A DNA stretch of 64,000 bases from Aeromicrobium sp. CnD17-E (GTDB taxonomy: Bacteria; Actinomycetota; Actinomycetes; Propionibacteriales; Nocardioidaceae): positions 17,523-81,522 of the forward strand of contig NZ_JAMXRU010000003.1 of assembly GCF_024124745.1 (NCBI RefSeq), in the 5' to 3' direction. Both the position numbers and the translations under genes were made by a program. Below, in pieces: positions 28,923 to 37,153 of this stretch (position 1 is its first letter; every line of letters begins with the position of its first letter). The notes beneath the pieces were generated by a model. That model made no database searches, had not been told where the DNA came from, and was given only the letters and a program-made list of their open reading frames with translations.

Positions 28923-30650
28923 GTGACCCACGTCCGCCTCTCCCGCCTTCTTGGCGCCCAGCGTCGGATGCTCGTCCCCCTGGCCGTCGTCGGCCTCGCG
29001 GTCTCCGCCACCTACGTGGCCCAGGCCCTCGTGACGGCCCACGTCTTCGGCACCGTCGTGGCCGACGGTCCGGGGCGCGACCTGCTGGCCGACCTCACTG
29101 CGCCGCTCCTGGCGCTCGCCGGTGTGCTGCTCGCCCGCCCGCTCGTGGTGCTGCTGCGCGAGCTGCTGGTCGTACGGGTGATGACCACCGTGAAGACCCG
29201 CCTCCGCGACCAGGTGGGCGTGCAGCTGATGCGTGAGAGCGTGCACGAGGCAGGGTCTGGACGGACCGGGCGCGACAACGCCACCGTGGTCGACGGCATC
29301 GAGAACCTCGACGCCTACCTCGCCCGGTACCTGCCGTCGCTCCTGCTGTCGGGCGTCGTGACGGCGGTCGTCGCGGTGATCCTCGTCCTGATCGACCCGG
29401 TCGTCGGTGCCGTGGTGGTGGTAGCGGCAGCAGCCGTCCCGCTGCTCCCCCGACTCTGGGACAAGGCCCTGGCCCGGCGTGGTTCCGACCACTGGGACGC
29501 CTACCAGGAGCTGCACGCCGAGTTCGTCGACTCGATGCAGGGCATGTCCACGCTCGTGCTCTTCGGCGCCGCGGAGCGACGCCAGCGCGAGCTGGCCGCC
29601 GCCTCGGACCGCCTGCTCGCCCGGACCCTTGCGCAGCTCAAGCTGTCCTTGATCGAGTCCGGGCTCAACGCCTTCGCCCTGAGCGCGGTGCCGCTGGTCG
29701 CCCTGATCATGCTGTTCGTCCGGCAGGACAGCCTCGGCGCCGCCGAGACGTTCGCCGTCGTGCTGCTGTCCGTCGAGCTCGTCAGGCCCCTGCGCGACCT
29801 CGCGTCGCAGTGGCACGCCGGGTACCTCGGCACGTTCTCGGGCGAGCAGATCAGTGCGGTCCTCGCCCGGCGACCGGACGACGCCGACACGACGCCGCCG
29901 GTCGTCGACCGTGCGGCCGTCGTTCGCCTCGACGACGTCACCTTCGCCTACCCGGGCGCCGACGCGGCCCGTCCGCCCGCGCTCGACGGCGTCGGCCTGC
30001 TCGCCGGCCCCGGCCTGACCGCGATGGTCGGCGCGAGCGGGTCCGGCAAGTCGACGGTCGCCTCCCTCGTGGCCGGGCTCGCGGAGCCGACGTCGGGGCG
30101 CGTGGCCGTCGGGGCCGCGACGTCGGCACGTGAGCGGCTCGCGCACGTGGCCCTCGTGCCCCAGGACCCGACCCTGTTCCCCGGCGACGTGCGCTCCAAC
30201 ATCACCCTGGGGCTCGACCCCGACGGCCCGGTGCCGTGCACGGTCGAGGCGGCCGCCCGGCTCGCCGGCATCGGCACCGACGACCCGACCCTGACGCTCG
30301 AGTCCCCCGTCGGCGAACGCGGCGGCCTGGTGTCCGGCGGACAGCGGCAGCGGATCGCGATCGCGCGCGGTCTCGTCCAGGGTCGGCCGGTGCTCGTGCT
30401 CGACGAGGCGACCTCGGCGCTCGACGTCGACAGCGAGACCGCCCTCGTGCGGCGCCTGATGTCGGCCCGCCCCGGGCTGCCGCTGCTCGTCGTCGCCCAC
30501 CGGCTCGACGCCGTCCGCGACGCGCGGACGATCGTCGTGATGGCCGACGGCCGGGTCGTCGACCACGGCGACCACGACACCCTGATGCGCCGGTGCGACC
30601 GCTACGTCGAGCTCGTGCGTGCGGGGGCGACGGCAGGGGCCGGCCGATGA
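28923..30650 (+). CDS. ABC exporter, membrane plus ATPase subunit 1 (CydD-like)
   Basis: 575 residues from a GTG. Six membrane helices (about 18-300) are followed by an ATPase domain: Walker A VGASGSGKSTVAS (about 370), Q-loop VPQDPTLFPGD, signature LVSGGQRQRIAIARG, Walker B VLVLDEATSALD, His in VVAHRLD. Architecture is that of CydDC/type IV half-transporters. No N-terminal peptidase C39 domain, so leader removal from a peptide substrate would need another protease. The stop overlaps the next exporter gene (ATGA), indicating a heterodimer. It directly precedes the RiPP-like genes. Confidence 0.9.
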   Translation: MTHVRLSRLLGAQRRMLVPLAVVGLAVSATYVAQALVTAHVFGTVVADGPGRDLLADLTAPLLALAGVLLARPLVVLLRELLVVRVMTTVKTRLRDQVGVQLMRESVHEAGSGRTGRDNATVVDGIENLDAYLARYLPSLLLSGVVTAVVAVILVLIDPVVGAVVVVAAAAVPLLPRLWDKALARRGSDHWDAYQELHAEFVDSMQGMSTLVLFGAAERRQRELAAASDRLLARTLAQLKLSLIESGLNAFALSAVPLVALIMLFVRQDSLGAAETFAVVLLSVELVRPLRDLASQWHAGYLGTFSGEQISAVLARRPDDADTTPPVVDRAAVVRLDDVTFAYPGADAARPPALDGVGLLAGPGLTAMVGASGSGKSTVASLVAGLAEPTSGRVAVGAATSARERLAHVALVPQDPTLFPGDVRSNITLGLDPDGPVPCTVEAAARLAGIGTDDPTLTLESPVGERGGLVSGGQRQRIAIARGLVQGRPVLVLDEATSALDVDSETALVRRLMSARPGLPLLVVAHRLDAVRDARTIVVMADGRVVDHGDHDTLMRRCDRYVELVRAGATAGAGR

Positions 30651-32443
30651 GCGCCGGGAGGACCGACCTCGGCAGGAGCGCCGTCACGCAGACGCTCGCG
30701 CCGTTGCGCGCCATGGGCACCCACCTGTCCCGTCACCGCGCGCTGTTCCGGCGCGTCGTGGTGGTGGCCTACCTGCAGATGCTCGCGGGGGCGGGCGCGA
30801 TCGTGCTGAGCGTCGCCACCGCGTCGGCCCTGCTCGACGACGGCGACGCCGGTGCGTGGCTCGCCGCGCTCACCGCAGCGGTGCTCGCGGTCGGCGCGCT
30901 CGCGTGGAGCGACTCGTGGCTCTCGCACGTGCTCGCGTACCGGGTGATCGACACCATCCGCCTCGCCGTGCACGAGGCGCTTGCCCGGCTCGCGCCGTCG
31001 GGGCTCGGGCGACGCCGTTCGGGAGAGACCGCCGCCGCCGCCATGTCCGATGCTGAGCAGCTGGAGTGGTTCTTCGCGCACACCGTCGCGCAGGTGCTCG
31101 CGGGATTCGCTGCCGCGGCGACGATCGCCGCAGGTGCGGTCGCCTGGCTGGGCCTGCCCGGCCTGCTCGTCGTGGCTGGCCAGCTCGGCGTGCTGCTGGT
31201 GCCGCTCGCGGGCCTGGGCACGGCCCGCCGGCAGGGCGCCGACCTCCGCGAGCGGGTGTCCGACCTCTCGGGCACGAGCGTCGAGGTGCGCCAGTCTGCG
31301 CGCGACCTGGTGCTGCTCGGCCGGGTCGACGACGCGCGCGCGTCGCTGGCGTCCGCCACGTCGGCGGTTCAGGACGTGCGTCGACGCGTCGCGGTGCGCA
31401 CCGGCATCGAGCAGGCCGCCCTCGACCTCGTCGTTGCCGCCACGTCGTTCACGATGCTGCTGGCCGTCGGCGCCCGGGTCGCCTCCGGCGACATCGGAGC
31501 CGCGACGCTGCCCGTCGCCGTGGTGCTCGCCGGCGTCGCGCTCGTGCCCGTGCTCACCGTGGTCGCCTCGCTGCAGCGGGTCGCGGAGATGTCTGCCGCG
31601 GCCGCGCGCATCGACGAGGTGATCGCCGCGGGGCACGCCGCCCACCGACCCCCCACCCACGACGGCACCCCGTCGGAACCCGACGGCAGCGGGTCGGTCG
31701 ACGTCCGGGGACTCTCCGTCACCTACCCCGGCGCCGACCGACCCGTCCTCCACGGCCTCGACCTGCACCTCGACGGTGGGGAGCACGTGGCCGTCGTCGG
31801 TGCGAGCGGCGCGGGCAAGACGACGCTGGTGCACGCGCTCGTGCGTCTGGTGGAGCCGACGGCGGGCACGATCGGCGTCAGCGGCGCCGACGTCGCCGCG
31901 GAGCCCGTCGAGCGCACCCGCACGCGGGTGAGCCTGGTCGACCAGCATCCGCACGTGTTCAGGGCGACCGTGCGCGACAACCTCCTCGTCGCCCGACCCG
32001 ACGCCGACGACGACGCCCTGTGGCGCGCGCTCGAGGACGTCGGTCTCGCGGCCCACGTGCGCAGCCTGCCCGACGGCATCGACACGCTGCTCGCCGAGCA
32101 CGGACGTACCTGGTCGGGCGGCCAGCGCCAGCGCCTCGGGCTGGCGCGCGGCGTGCTGCGCGACCCGGAGGTGCTCGTGCTCGACGAGCCGACCGCCAAC
32201 CTCGACCAGGAGGCCGAAGAGGCGTTCATGCGGCGCGCACTCGCGCTGCGTCGTGGTCGCACGACGATCGTGGTGAGCCACCGTGCGTCGACGATCGCGC
32301 ACCTGCCTCGTGTGCTGCTGGTGGAGGACGGGCGCCTCGCGGCCGACGCCGACCACGCCCGCCTCTCCGCCACCCACCCCCGGTACCGCTCGGTGGTCCA
32401 GACCGAGCCGCAGACCTCAGCAACGACCGAGGAGAGGAGGTGA
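30647..32443 (+). CDS. ABC exporter, membrane plus ATPase subunit 2 (CydC-like)
   Basis: 598 residues. Six helices (about 35-310) then an ATPase domain: Walker A VGASGAGKTTLVH (about 384), Q-loop VDQHPHVFRATVRDN, signature TWSGGQRQRLGLARG, Walker B VLVLDEPTANLDQEAEE, H-loop VVSHRAST. ATP sites look intact in both subunits. It begins inside the stop of subunit 1 and ends 5 bases before the peptide gene; the last codons GAGGAGAGGAGGTGA double as the peptide gene's ribosome site. The pair probably exports the matured peptide; a CydDC-type thiol exporter role is the alternative, but there is no cydAB here. Confidence 0.88.
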   Translation: MSAGRTDLGRSAVTQTLAPLRAMGTHLSRHRALFRRVVVVAYLQMLAGAGAIVLSVATASALLDDGDAGAWLAALTAAVLAVGALAWSDSWLSHVLAYRVIDTIRLAVHEALARLAPSGLGRRRSGETAAAAMSDAEQLEWFFAHTVAQVLAGFAAAATIAAGAVAWLGLPGLLVVAGQLGVLLVPLAGLGTARRQGADLRERVSDLSGTSVEVRQSARDLVLLGRVDDARASLASATSAVQDVRRRVAVRTGIEQAALDLVVAATSFTMLLAVGARVASGDIGAATLPVAVVLAGVALVPVLTVVASLQRVAEMSAAAARIDEVIAAGHAAHRPPTHDGTPSEPDGSGSVDVRGLSVTYPGADRPVLHGLDLHLDGGEHVAVVGASGAGKTTLVHALVRLVEPTAGTIGVSGADVAAEPVERTRTRVSLVDQHPHVFRATVRDNLLVARPDADDDALWRALEDVGLAAHVRSLPDGIDTLLAEHGRTWSGGQRQRLGLARGVLRDPEVLVLDEPTANLDQEAEEAFMRRALALRRGRTTIVVSHRASTIAHLPRVLLVEDGRLAADADHARLSATHPRYRSVVQTEPQTSATTEERR

Positions 32444-32448
32444 ACAGC

Positions 32449-32565
32449 ATGAAGAAGCCCGTCATCGACATCGTCGAGGTCGAGGTCGAGCGCGCGGACG
32501 AGGCCGTCCTGGCGCCGAACTCGAACCACCACGGCCACGTGGCCACCGCGTTCTCCTGGAGCTGA
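32449..32565 (+). CDS. Putative RiPP precursor peptide (38 aa, His-rich core)
   Basis: 38 codons starting ATG, placed 5 bases after the exporter stop and preceded by a near-ideal ribosome site (GGAGAGGAGGTGA), the strongest in the locus. The first 22 residues are leader-like: charged and alternating (VIDIVEVEVERADEAVL). The remainder, NSNHHGHVATAFSWS, is a plausible core with three clustered His (27, 28, 30), Ser/Thr at 25, 33, 36 and 38, one Trp and no Cys. It lies directly before a hairpin and a YcaO maturase gene, the standard place for a precursor. Ser/Thr would become (methyl)oxazolines if YcaO acts on it; His plus azolines could bind metal. Function is inferred; I know of no named family for it. 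Confidence 0.7.
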   Translation: MKKPVIDIVEVEVERADEAVLAPNSNHHGHVATAFSWS

Positions 32566-32578
32566 TCCGGACGACGTG

Positions 32579-32615
32579 GGCGGGCCCCGGTCAGTCACAG
32601 TGGCCGGGGCCCGCC
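32579..32615 (+). terminator. Hairpin between precursor and maturase genes (attenuator)
   Basis: A 12-bp perfect stem (GGCGGGCCCCGG / CCGGGGCCCGCC) with a 13-base loop, 13 bases after the peptide stop and 54 bases before the YcaO start. Such partial terminators let precursor mRNA exceed that for modification enzymes. No T run, so termination may be incomplete, as wanted for read-through. Confidence 0.7.
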
Positions 32616-32668
32616 ACCCCAGTCTGCCGCGCCGTGTCCCGTCGGCGCGCCGAAACGAGGAGCGACCC

Positions 32669-34906
32669 ATGACCGCCGGCCTGGCCGACGCCCCGCACCG
32701 ACCGTCCGACTCAGCCTTGGAGGCCCGCACCGAGGTGCGCGTGCTCGACCCGAACACCACCGTCGTCACGACGCCCGACGGCGTGCACCGCACGGTCGGG
32801 CTCGGCGCGTCGGACGTGCTGCGGCTGCTCGACCACTGGACCCGGCCCGGAGCCGGAACCGTCGACGAGGCGCTCGTCGAGGCCGCCGACCCGCTGCGTC
32901 GGATCCTGCTCGACCGCGGCGGTCTGGTGCCGGTCGCTCCGACGTCGGCACCGCCGGCTGTCGCCCCGCCGGTCGACGAGGGTGCGCGAGGACAGCTGCT
33001 CCTGACCGGCGACGACGCCCTCGTGCGTGCGCTCGTACGGCGTGCCGGCGCGGCCGACGTCGGCGTCTCGACGGCACCATGGGACCCGCGCGCCGTCGTG
33101 AACCGTGCCTACCGCACCGGGGAGCTGCTGGTCGTGTGCGTGCACGGAGCACGCGACAGCGACCTGGTCGACCTCGACCGCACCTGCCACGACATGCGGG
33201 TGCCGTGGGTGGCGCTGGAGCTGACCCGTGGCGAGGCGTGGGTCGGGCCGTTCGTCACGCCCGGGGTCGGGGCGTCGTTCGAGGACGCGGTGCAGCGTCG
33301 GGCGGCGGCCGCGTTCGACCGTCGGGTCCACCGGGTGGTGCGCACCCCGTCGCTGACCGGCGACGCCGGTCCGGCTCCGCACGAGGCCGACGCGGTGCTG
33401 TCCGCGGCCCTCGCCGTACTCGGCGGCGACCGCGCGGGCGACGTGCTGCACCGGTTGCGGCTCGACAACCCTGTCGAGGGCGACGTCGTGGTGGTGTCGA
33501 CGCACCCGGTGCTGCCGATGCCGGGCTCGCCCACCACGCACCGCGCGCACGACGTCGACGACCTGGTCGACCCGGTGTCGGGGCTGGTGCTGCGCACGCG
33601 CGACATCACGCACGATGCGAGCGTCCCCGTGTCGCTCGTGACCAAGCAGTGCGACGTCGCCGACGTCCGCGCGGTGTCGCCGTGGGCGAACAACGTGCTC
33701 TGCCAGGGCAGCAGCTTCGGCGACCCTGACGGTGCGGCCAAGGCTGCGCTCGGCGAGTCCGTGGAGCGGTACTGCGGCAACATCCTCGACACGCTGCCCG
33801 TCACCTACGGCAGCCACGACGAGCTGCGTCGTCGGGGCGTGCCGGTGCTCGACCCGCGTGAGCTCGTCCTGTACTCCGACGCGCAGTACGCGGCGCCGGG
33901 GTTCCCGTTCGTGCCGTTGACCCGCGAGACGCGCGTGCACTGGGTGCCCGGTCGTTCGCTCACGCGCGACGCGGAGGTGCTCGTGCCGGCGTCGCTCGTG
34001 TACGTGAACTGGTACGCGGCGGGGTACTCGAGCGCACCGATCACCAACTTCTGCGCGTTCGCGGGCATCGCCGCCGGGCCCGACCTCGACTTCGCGGTGA
34101 TGAGCGGCCTCGAGGAGGTGGTCGAGCGGCACGCGACGATGGTGTGGTGGCTCAACGGCCACCCGCTCCCCCGGGTGCCGGTGCCGCCCGTGCTGCAGCG
34201 GCTGTGGGACGGCACCGACGTCACCCACCAGCGGTCGTCGCTGATCGCTCTCGACGACGAGTTCGCGATCCCGGTGGCCGCCGCGGTGGTGCACGACGAC
34301 ACCGACCGGATCGTCAACGTCGGCTTCTCCGCCCGCCCGACCTTCGAGGCGGCGGCGGCGAAGGCGTGGACGGAGGCACTGACCCTGCAGGAGGGGTCGC
34401 GCGACCTGCTGCGGATGGACGGTCTGCACTGGGCGGTGATGGCGAGCGGGGAGCTGAACGGGCGCGCGTTCAAGCCGTGGCGCGAGGACCGTCGCTACCT
34501 CGACGACTTCCGCGCCGACATGCGCGACTGCGACGACCTGATGGTGCAGCAGCAGGTGTACCTCGACCCGCGCGCCGCGGAGCGGATGGCGCACCTGCTG
34601 GAGCCGGCGGGTGAGCGTCCGCTCGCGTCGCTGCCGACGGTGCCCGAGCGGTCGGCGTCGGCGTACCGGGCGGCGGTGGAGGCGGCCGGTCGCGAGGTGA
34701 TCGCCGTCGACCTGACCACGCCCGACGTGGCGAGCACCGGCATGGCCGTGGTGCGGGTGCTCGTGCCGGGCACGGTCGGCAACGCCCCTGCCGCGTTCCC
34801 GTTCCTCGGTGGCCGACGTGTGCAGGACCTCGCGGTGGAGCTGGGCTGGCGCGAGACGGCGCTGGAGGAGGACGAGCTCAACTACTTCCCGATGCCGCAT
34901 GCCTGA
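32669..34906 (+). CDS. Fused Ocin-ThiF-like/YcaO cyclodehydratase
   Basis: 745 residues; the ATG follows CGAGGAGCGACCC. Residues 18-90 resemble a small winged-helix peptide-binding (RRE-like) region, 105-290 an E1/ThiF-like domain of TOMM precursor-binding proteins (LLLTGDDALVRALVRR, VPWVALELTRGEAWVGPFVTPG) but without the usual Cys pairs, and 298-745 a YcaO domain: GDPDGAAKAALGESVERYCGN (ATP/Mg-binding Glu residues), EEVVERHATMVWW, and C-terminal VIAVDLTTPDVASTGMAVVR. The end NYFPMPHA is weakly Pro-rich like active YcaO tails. YcaO enzymes use ATP to cyclise Ser/Thr/Cys to azolines (or form thioamides). No flavin dehydrogenase is present, so azolines rather than azoles are expected. Confidence 0.85.
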   Translation: MTAGLADAPHRPSDSALEARTEVRVLDPNTTVVTTPDGVHRTVGLGASDVLRLLDHWTRPGAGTVDEALVEAADPLRRILLDRGGLVPVAPTSAPPAVAPPVDEGARGQLLLTGDDALVRALVRRAGAADVGVSTAPWDPRAVVNRAYRTGELLVVCVHGARDSDLVDLDRTCHDMRVPWVALELTRGEAWVGPFVTPGVGASFEDAVQRRAAAAFDRRVHRVVRTPSLTGDAGPAPHEADAVLSAALAVLGGDRAGDVLHRLRLDNPVEGDVVVVSTHPVLPMPGSPTTHRAHDVDDLVDPVSGLVLRTRDITHDASVPVSLVTKQCDVADVRAVSPWANNVLCQGSSFGDPDGAAKAALGESVERYCGNILDTLPVTYGSHDELRRRGVPVLDPRELVLYSDAQYAAPGFPFVPLTRETRVHWVPGRSLTRDAEVLVPASLVYVNWYAAGYSSAPITNFCAFAGIAAGPDLDFAVMSGLEEVVERHATMVWWLNGHPLPRVPVPPVLQRLWDGTDVTHQRSSLIALDDEFAIPVAAAVVHDDTDRIVNVGFSARPTFEAAAAKAWTEALTLQEGSRDLLRMDGLHWAVMASGELNGRAFKPWREDRRYLDDFRADMRDCDDLMVQQQVYLDPRAAERMAHLLEPAGERPLASLPTVPERSASAYRAAVEAAGREVIAVDLTTPDVASTGMAVVRVLVPGTVGNAPAAFPFLGGRRVQDLAVELGWRETALEEDELNYFPMPHA

Positions 34907-36077
34907 GGCAACCGCCGGCGTCGGGCTGTTCGACGCACCGCTGCGCGTGGTGCGTCGGCCGGTGCTCGATGGGTTCCCGTCGGGGTTCGTGCACCAGCAG
35001 GTGACGATGCCTGCGCGTCCGGGCGTGGACGGGGTCGCGGCGGCGGTGCAGCTGGTGCGGCCCGGGGCGTCGGCGGACGGCGACATCGCGGTGGCGTCGG
35101 CGGTGCGGCACTGGTGCGGGGAGGACCTCGGCCAGCTGGAGGTGCGTTCGGCGTCGGCGGCCGAGCTGCTGGCGGAGGGCGAGCCGGTGCTGCGGCTCAC
35201 GGACCTGGCGCTGCACGACCCCGCCGTGCTCGACGAGCCCGGGTGCCCGCTGGTGCGCGTCGACGACGCGACCAGGCTGTTGTGGACGCGCGGTGTGCGC
35301 CACCGACGTGGGGCGGACCCGGTCGAGGGGTGGGTGCCGTACGGGCAGGCGGTGGTCCGCTGGCTGGAGCGAGACCCGAGCCAACCTCTCGCGCACACGA
35401 TGAACATGGCTGGTCTGGGCGCCGCGACGTCGGTCAGGTCTGCGGTGGACGAGGCGTGCGACAAGATGGTGGCGCAGGACGCGGTGACGCGCTGGTGGTT
35501 CGGCGGCTCCAGTCCGCTGCCCGCGCTCGAGGTGCCGACGTGGTGGGACGGCCCGCTCGAGCTGCGCCTGCGTCGGCTCCCGTCCGGATTCGACGTCGAC
35601 GTGGTGCTGGCGGTCGTGCGCGACCACCAGCACGACCTGGCCGGCCTCTCCCCCGCTGCCGGGCCGGACGCAGCACGTCGGGCTGCGGCGCGAGCGCTGT
35701 GGCAGCTGAGCGTGGCCCGCGACCTGGCCTCGCCGACGTCGGGCCTCCTGGCGTCGGGGATGCCCGGCCTCCTCCCCCACGCACCCGATCGTCGTTACCT
35801 GGCTCGCGGCGTGCGCGGAGCAGTCGACCCGATGTCGGCGGTGCAGCTGGGCCTCGACCCTGCTGTCGTCGCCGAGGTCGACCGGCGCACGTCGCCCAGC
35901 CGTCACGCCGCGACGCTGACGGGTGACGCGCCGCCCGAGGTGTGGGTCGTCGATCTCACGACCCCCGACGTCGCCGCGGCCGGCTGGCACTGCGTCCGGG
36001 CGCTCGCACCTGGACTGGCCCGCATCCCGGTGCCGGCGTTCGCCCAGCGCCAGGGTCTGCCCTACCCGGGCTGGTGA
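34899..36077 (+). CDS. Degenerate YcaO-like partner protein
   Basis: 392 residues; its ATG overlaps the end of the fused maturase by 8 bases. By eye it aligns along the YcaO half of that neighbour: VASAVRHWCGEDLGQL corresponds to LGESVERYCGN, SAVDEACDKMVAQDAVTRWW to GLEEVVERHATMVWW, and VWVVDLTTPDVAAAGWHCVR to the conserved C-terminal strand. The Glu residues that bind ATP-magnesium in the first motif are replaced (GESVERY to ASAVRHW), so it is probably inactive and structural or substrate-binding. The C-terminus QRQGLPYPGW ends in Pro-Gly-Trp. A heterodimer of an active and an inactive YcaO is my inference. Confidence 0.7.
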   Translation: MPEATAGVGLFDAPLRVVRRPVLDGFPSGFVHQQVTMPARPGVDGVAAAVQLVRPGASADGDIAVASAVRHWCGEDLGQLEVRSASAAELLAEGEPVLRLTDLALHDPAVLDEPGCPLVRVDDATRLLWTRGVRHRRGADPVEGWVPYGQAVVRWLERDPSQPLAHTMNMAGLGAATSVRSAVDEACDKMVAQDAVTRWWFGGSSPLPALEVPTWWDGPLELRLRRLPSGFDVDVVLAVVRDHQHDLAGLSPAAGPDAARRAAARALWQLSVARDLASPTSGLLASGMPGLLPHAPDRRYLARGVRGAVDPMSAVQLGLDPAVVAEVDRRTSPSRHAATLTGDAPPEVWVVDLTTPDVAAAGWHCVRALAPGLARIPVPAFAQRQGLPYPGW

Positions 36078-36084
36078 GCGTCGG

Positions 36085-36723
36085 TCAGCGCCGCTGCAGG
36101 GTGAGGTGCACGACGCCCGTCGGCGACGTGACGGTCTCGACGTCGTAGTCGTCCTCGATGCCGTCGAGTCCGTTCCAGAGCCGCGCGCCGCGTCCGAGCA
36201 CGATGGGCACCTGCACGAGGTGCGCGGTGTCGACGAGCCGTGCGGCGAGGAACTGCCGGGCCACGTCGGCGCCTCCGCCGACGCGCACGTCGAGCCCGCC
36301 CGCCAGCTCGCGGGCGGCCTCGAGCGCGACGGCGGGTGTGGCGTCGAGGAAGTGGAAGGTCGTGTCGCCCACGACCAGCGGCTCGCGGGGCCGGTGGGTG
36401 AGCACGACGACCGGCGTGTGGAACGGCGGCTCCTCGCCCCACCAGCCGCGCCAGTCGGCGTCGTCCTGCCACCCGGGCGGCCCGAACTTCCCGGCACCCA
36501 TGATCTCGACGCCGATCCCGTCGGCGAAGCGCTGGGCGTACGCCTGGTCTATGCCATGACTGCCGCCCCCGCGGCCCACCATCGCGGCCCCGAAGGCGGT
36601 GTCGAACATCCAGCGGTGCAACCGTTGCCCGGCGTGACCCATCGGCGTCTCGAGCGCCTGCGGCTCCCCCGCCGCGAATCCGTCGAGCGAGATCGAGATG
36701 TTGTGCATGCGGACGCGACTCAT
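36085..36723 (-). CDS. RibD C-terminal domain (dihydrofolate reductase-like) protein
   Basis: 212 residues of the RibD_C/DHFR-like reductase family: starts SRVRMHNISISLDGFAAG, then GRGGGSHGIDQ, VVVLTHRPREPL, VRVGGGADVARQFLAA (NADPH-binding GGG) and HLVQVPIVLGRGARLW. These stand-alone proteins are probable NADPH-dependent reductases with unknown substrates; not a true folA or ribD. It is convergent with the YcaO genes, 7 bases away, and monocistronic. Confidence 0.88.
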   Translation of the reverse strand: MSRVRMHNISISLDGFAAGEPQALETPMGHAGQRLHRWMFDTAFGAAMVGRGGGSHGIDQAYAQRFADGIGVEIMGAGKFGPPGWQDDADWRGWWGEEPPFHTPVVVLTHRPREPLVVGDTTFHFLDATPAVALEAARELAGGLDVRVGGGADVARQFLAARLVDTAHLVQVPIVLGRGARLWNGLDGIEDDYDVETVTSPTGVVHLTLQRR

Positions 36724-36754
36724 GCGTCCGTTCTACTCCGTCCCTCCGACGGCG

Positions 36755-37021
36755 TCACCGCTTCTCGCAGGCGATGCCGTCCTTGTCGCGGTCGGACTTC
36801 GTGTTGGCGTTGTAGACCGCCTTGTTCTTCGTGAAGTTCGTGACGGGCGTCCCGCTCGTCTTGTCCTTCGCACCGGGCAGCCCCACCCCGTGCTTGTAGT
36901 CCTTGTGCAGGGCCGTGCAGTTCTTGTACGTCTTCGCTGCCTCGGCCGGCACTGCGGTCACCCCGACCGTCCCGAACGCCACCGCCATGGTCAGCACCAC
37001 GGCACTCCCCCGTCGCCTCAT
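36755..37021 (-). CDS. Secreted Excalibur calcium-binding domain protein
   Basis: 88 residues with a ribosome site GAGAGGAGTCGCG. Signal peptide (about 1-29: RRRGSAVVLTMAVAFGTVGV, cleavage after VPAEAA). The mature part is one Excalibur domain: YKNCTALHKDYKHGVGLPGA followed by the calcium-loop DRDKDGIACEK with its paired Cys residues. Such small secreted proteins are common in Gram-positive bacteria; the role is unknown but likely at the cell wall. Confidence 0.9.
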   Translation of the reverse strand: MRRRGSAVVLTMAVAFGTVGVTAVPAEAAKTYKNCTALHKDYKHGVGLPGAKDKTSGTPVTNFTKNKAVYNANTKSDRDKDGIACEKR

Positions 37022-37153
37022 CGCGACTCCTCTCGTAGACCGCCCACGGTAGGACGTCACGGGACGCCGCGACGATAAATCCTGGAAAGACAACCCAGAA
37101 GGACCAGTCGCCCGACGGAGGCGACCCACCGCCCGCCGACCGGTCGTCCGGGA

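Noticed and set aside
28923..32443. cydCD cytochrome bd assembly genes
   Set aside because: No cydAB nearby; the pair is flanked by a FUR box and a peptide/YcaO operon, so a peptide exporter role fits better, though sequence alone cannot exclude it.
32449..32565. Lanthipeptide or sactipeptide precursor
   Set aside because: The peptide has no Cys, and no LanB/LanM or radical SAM gene is present; only YcaO enzymes are.
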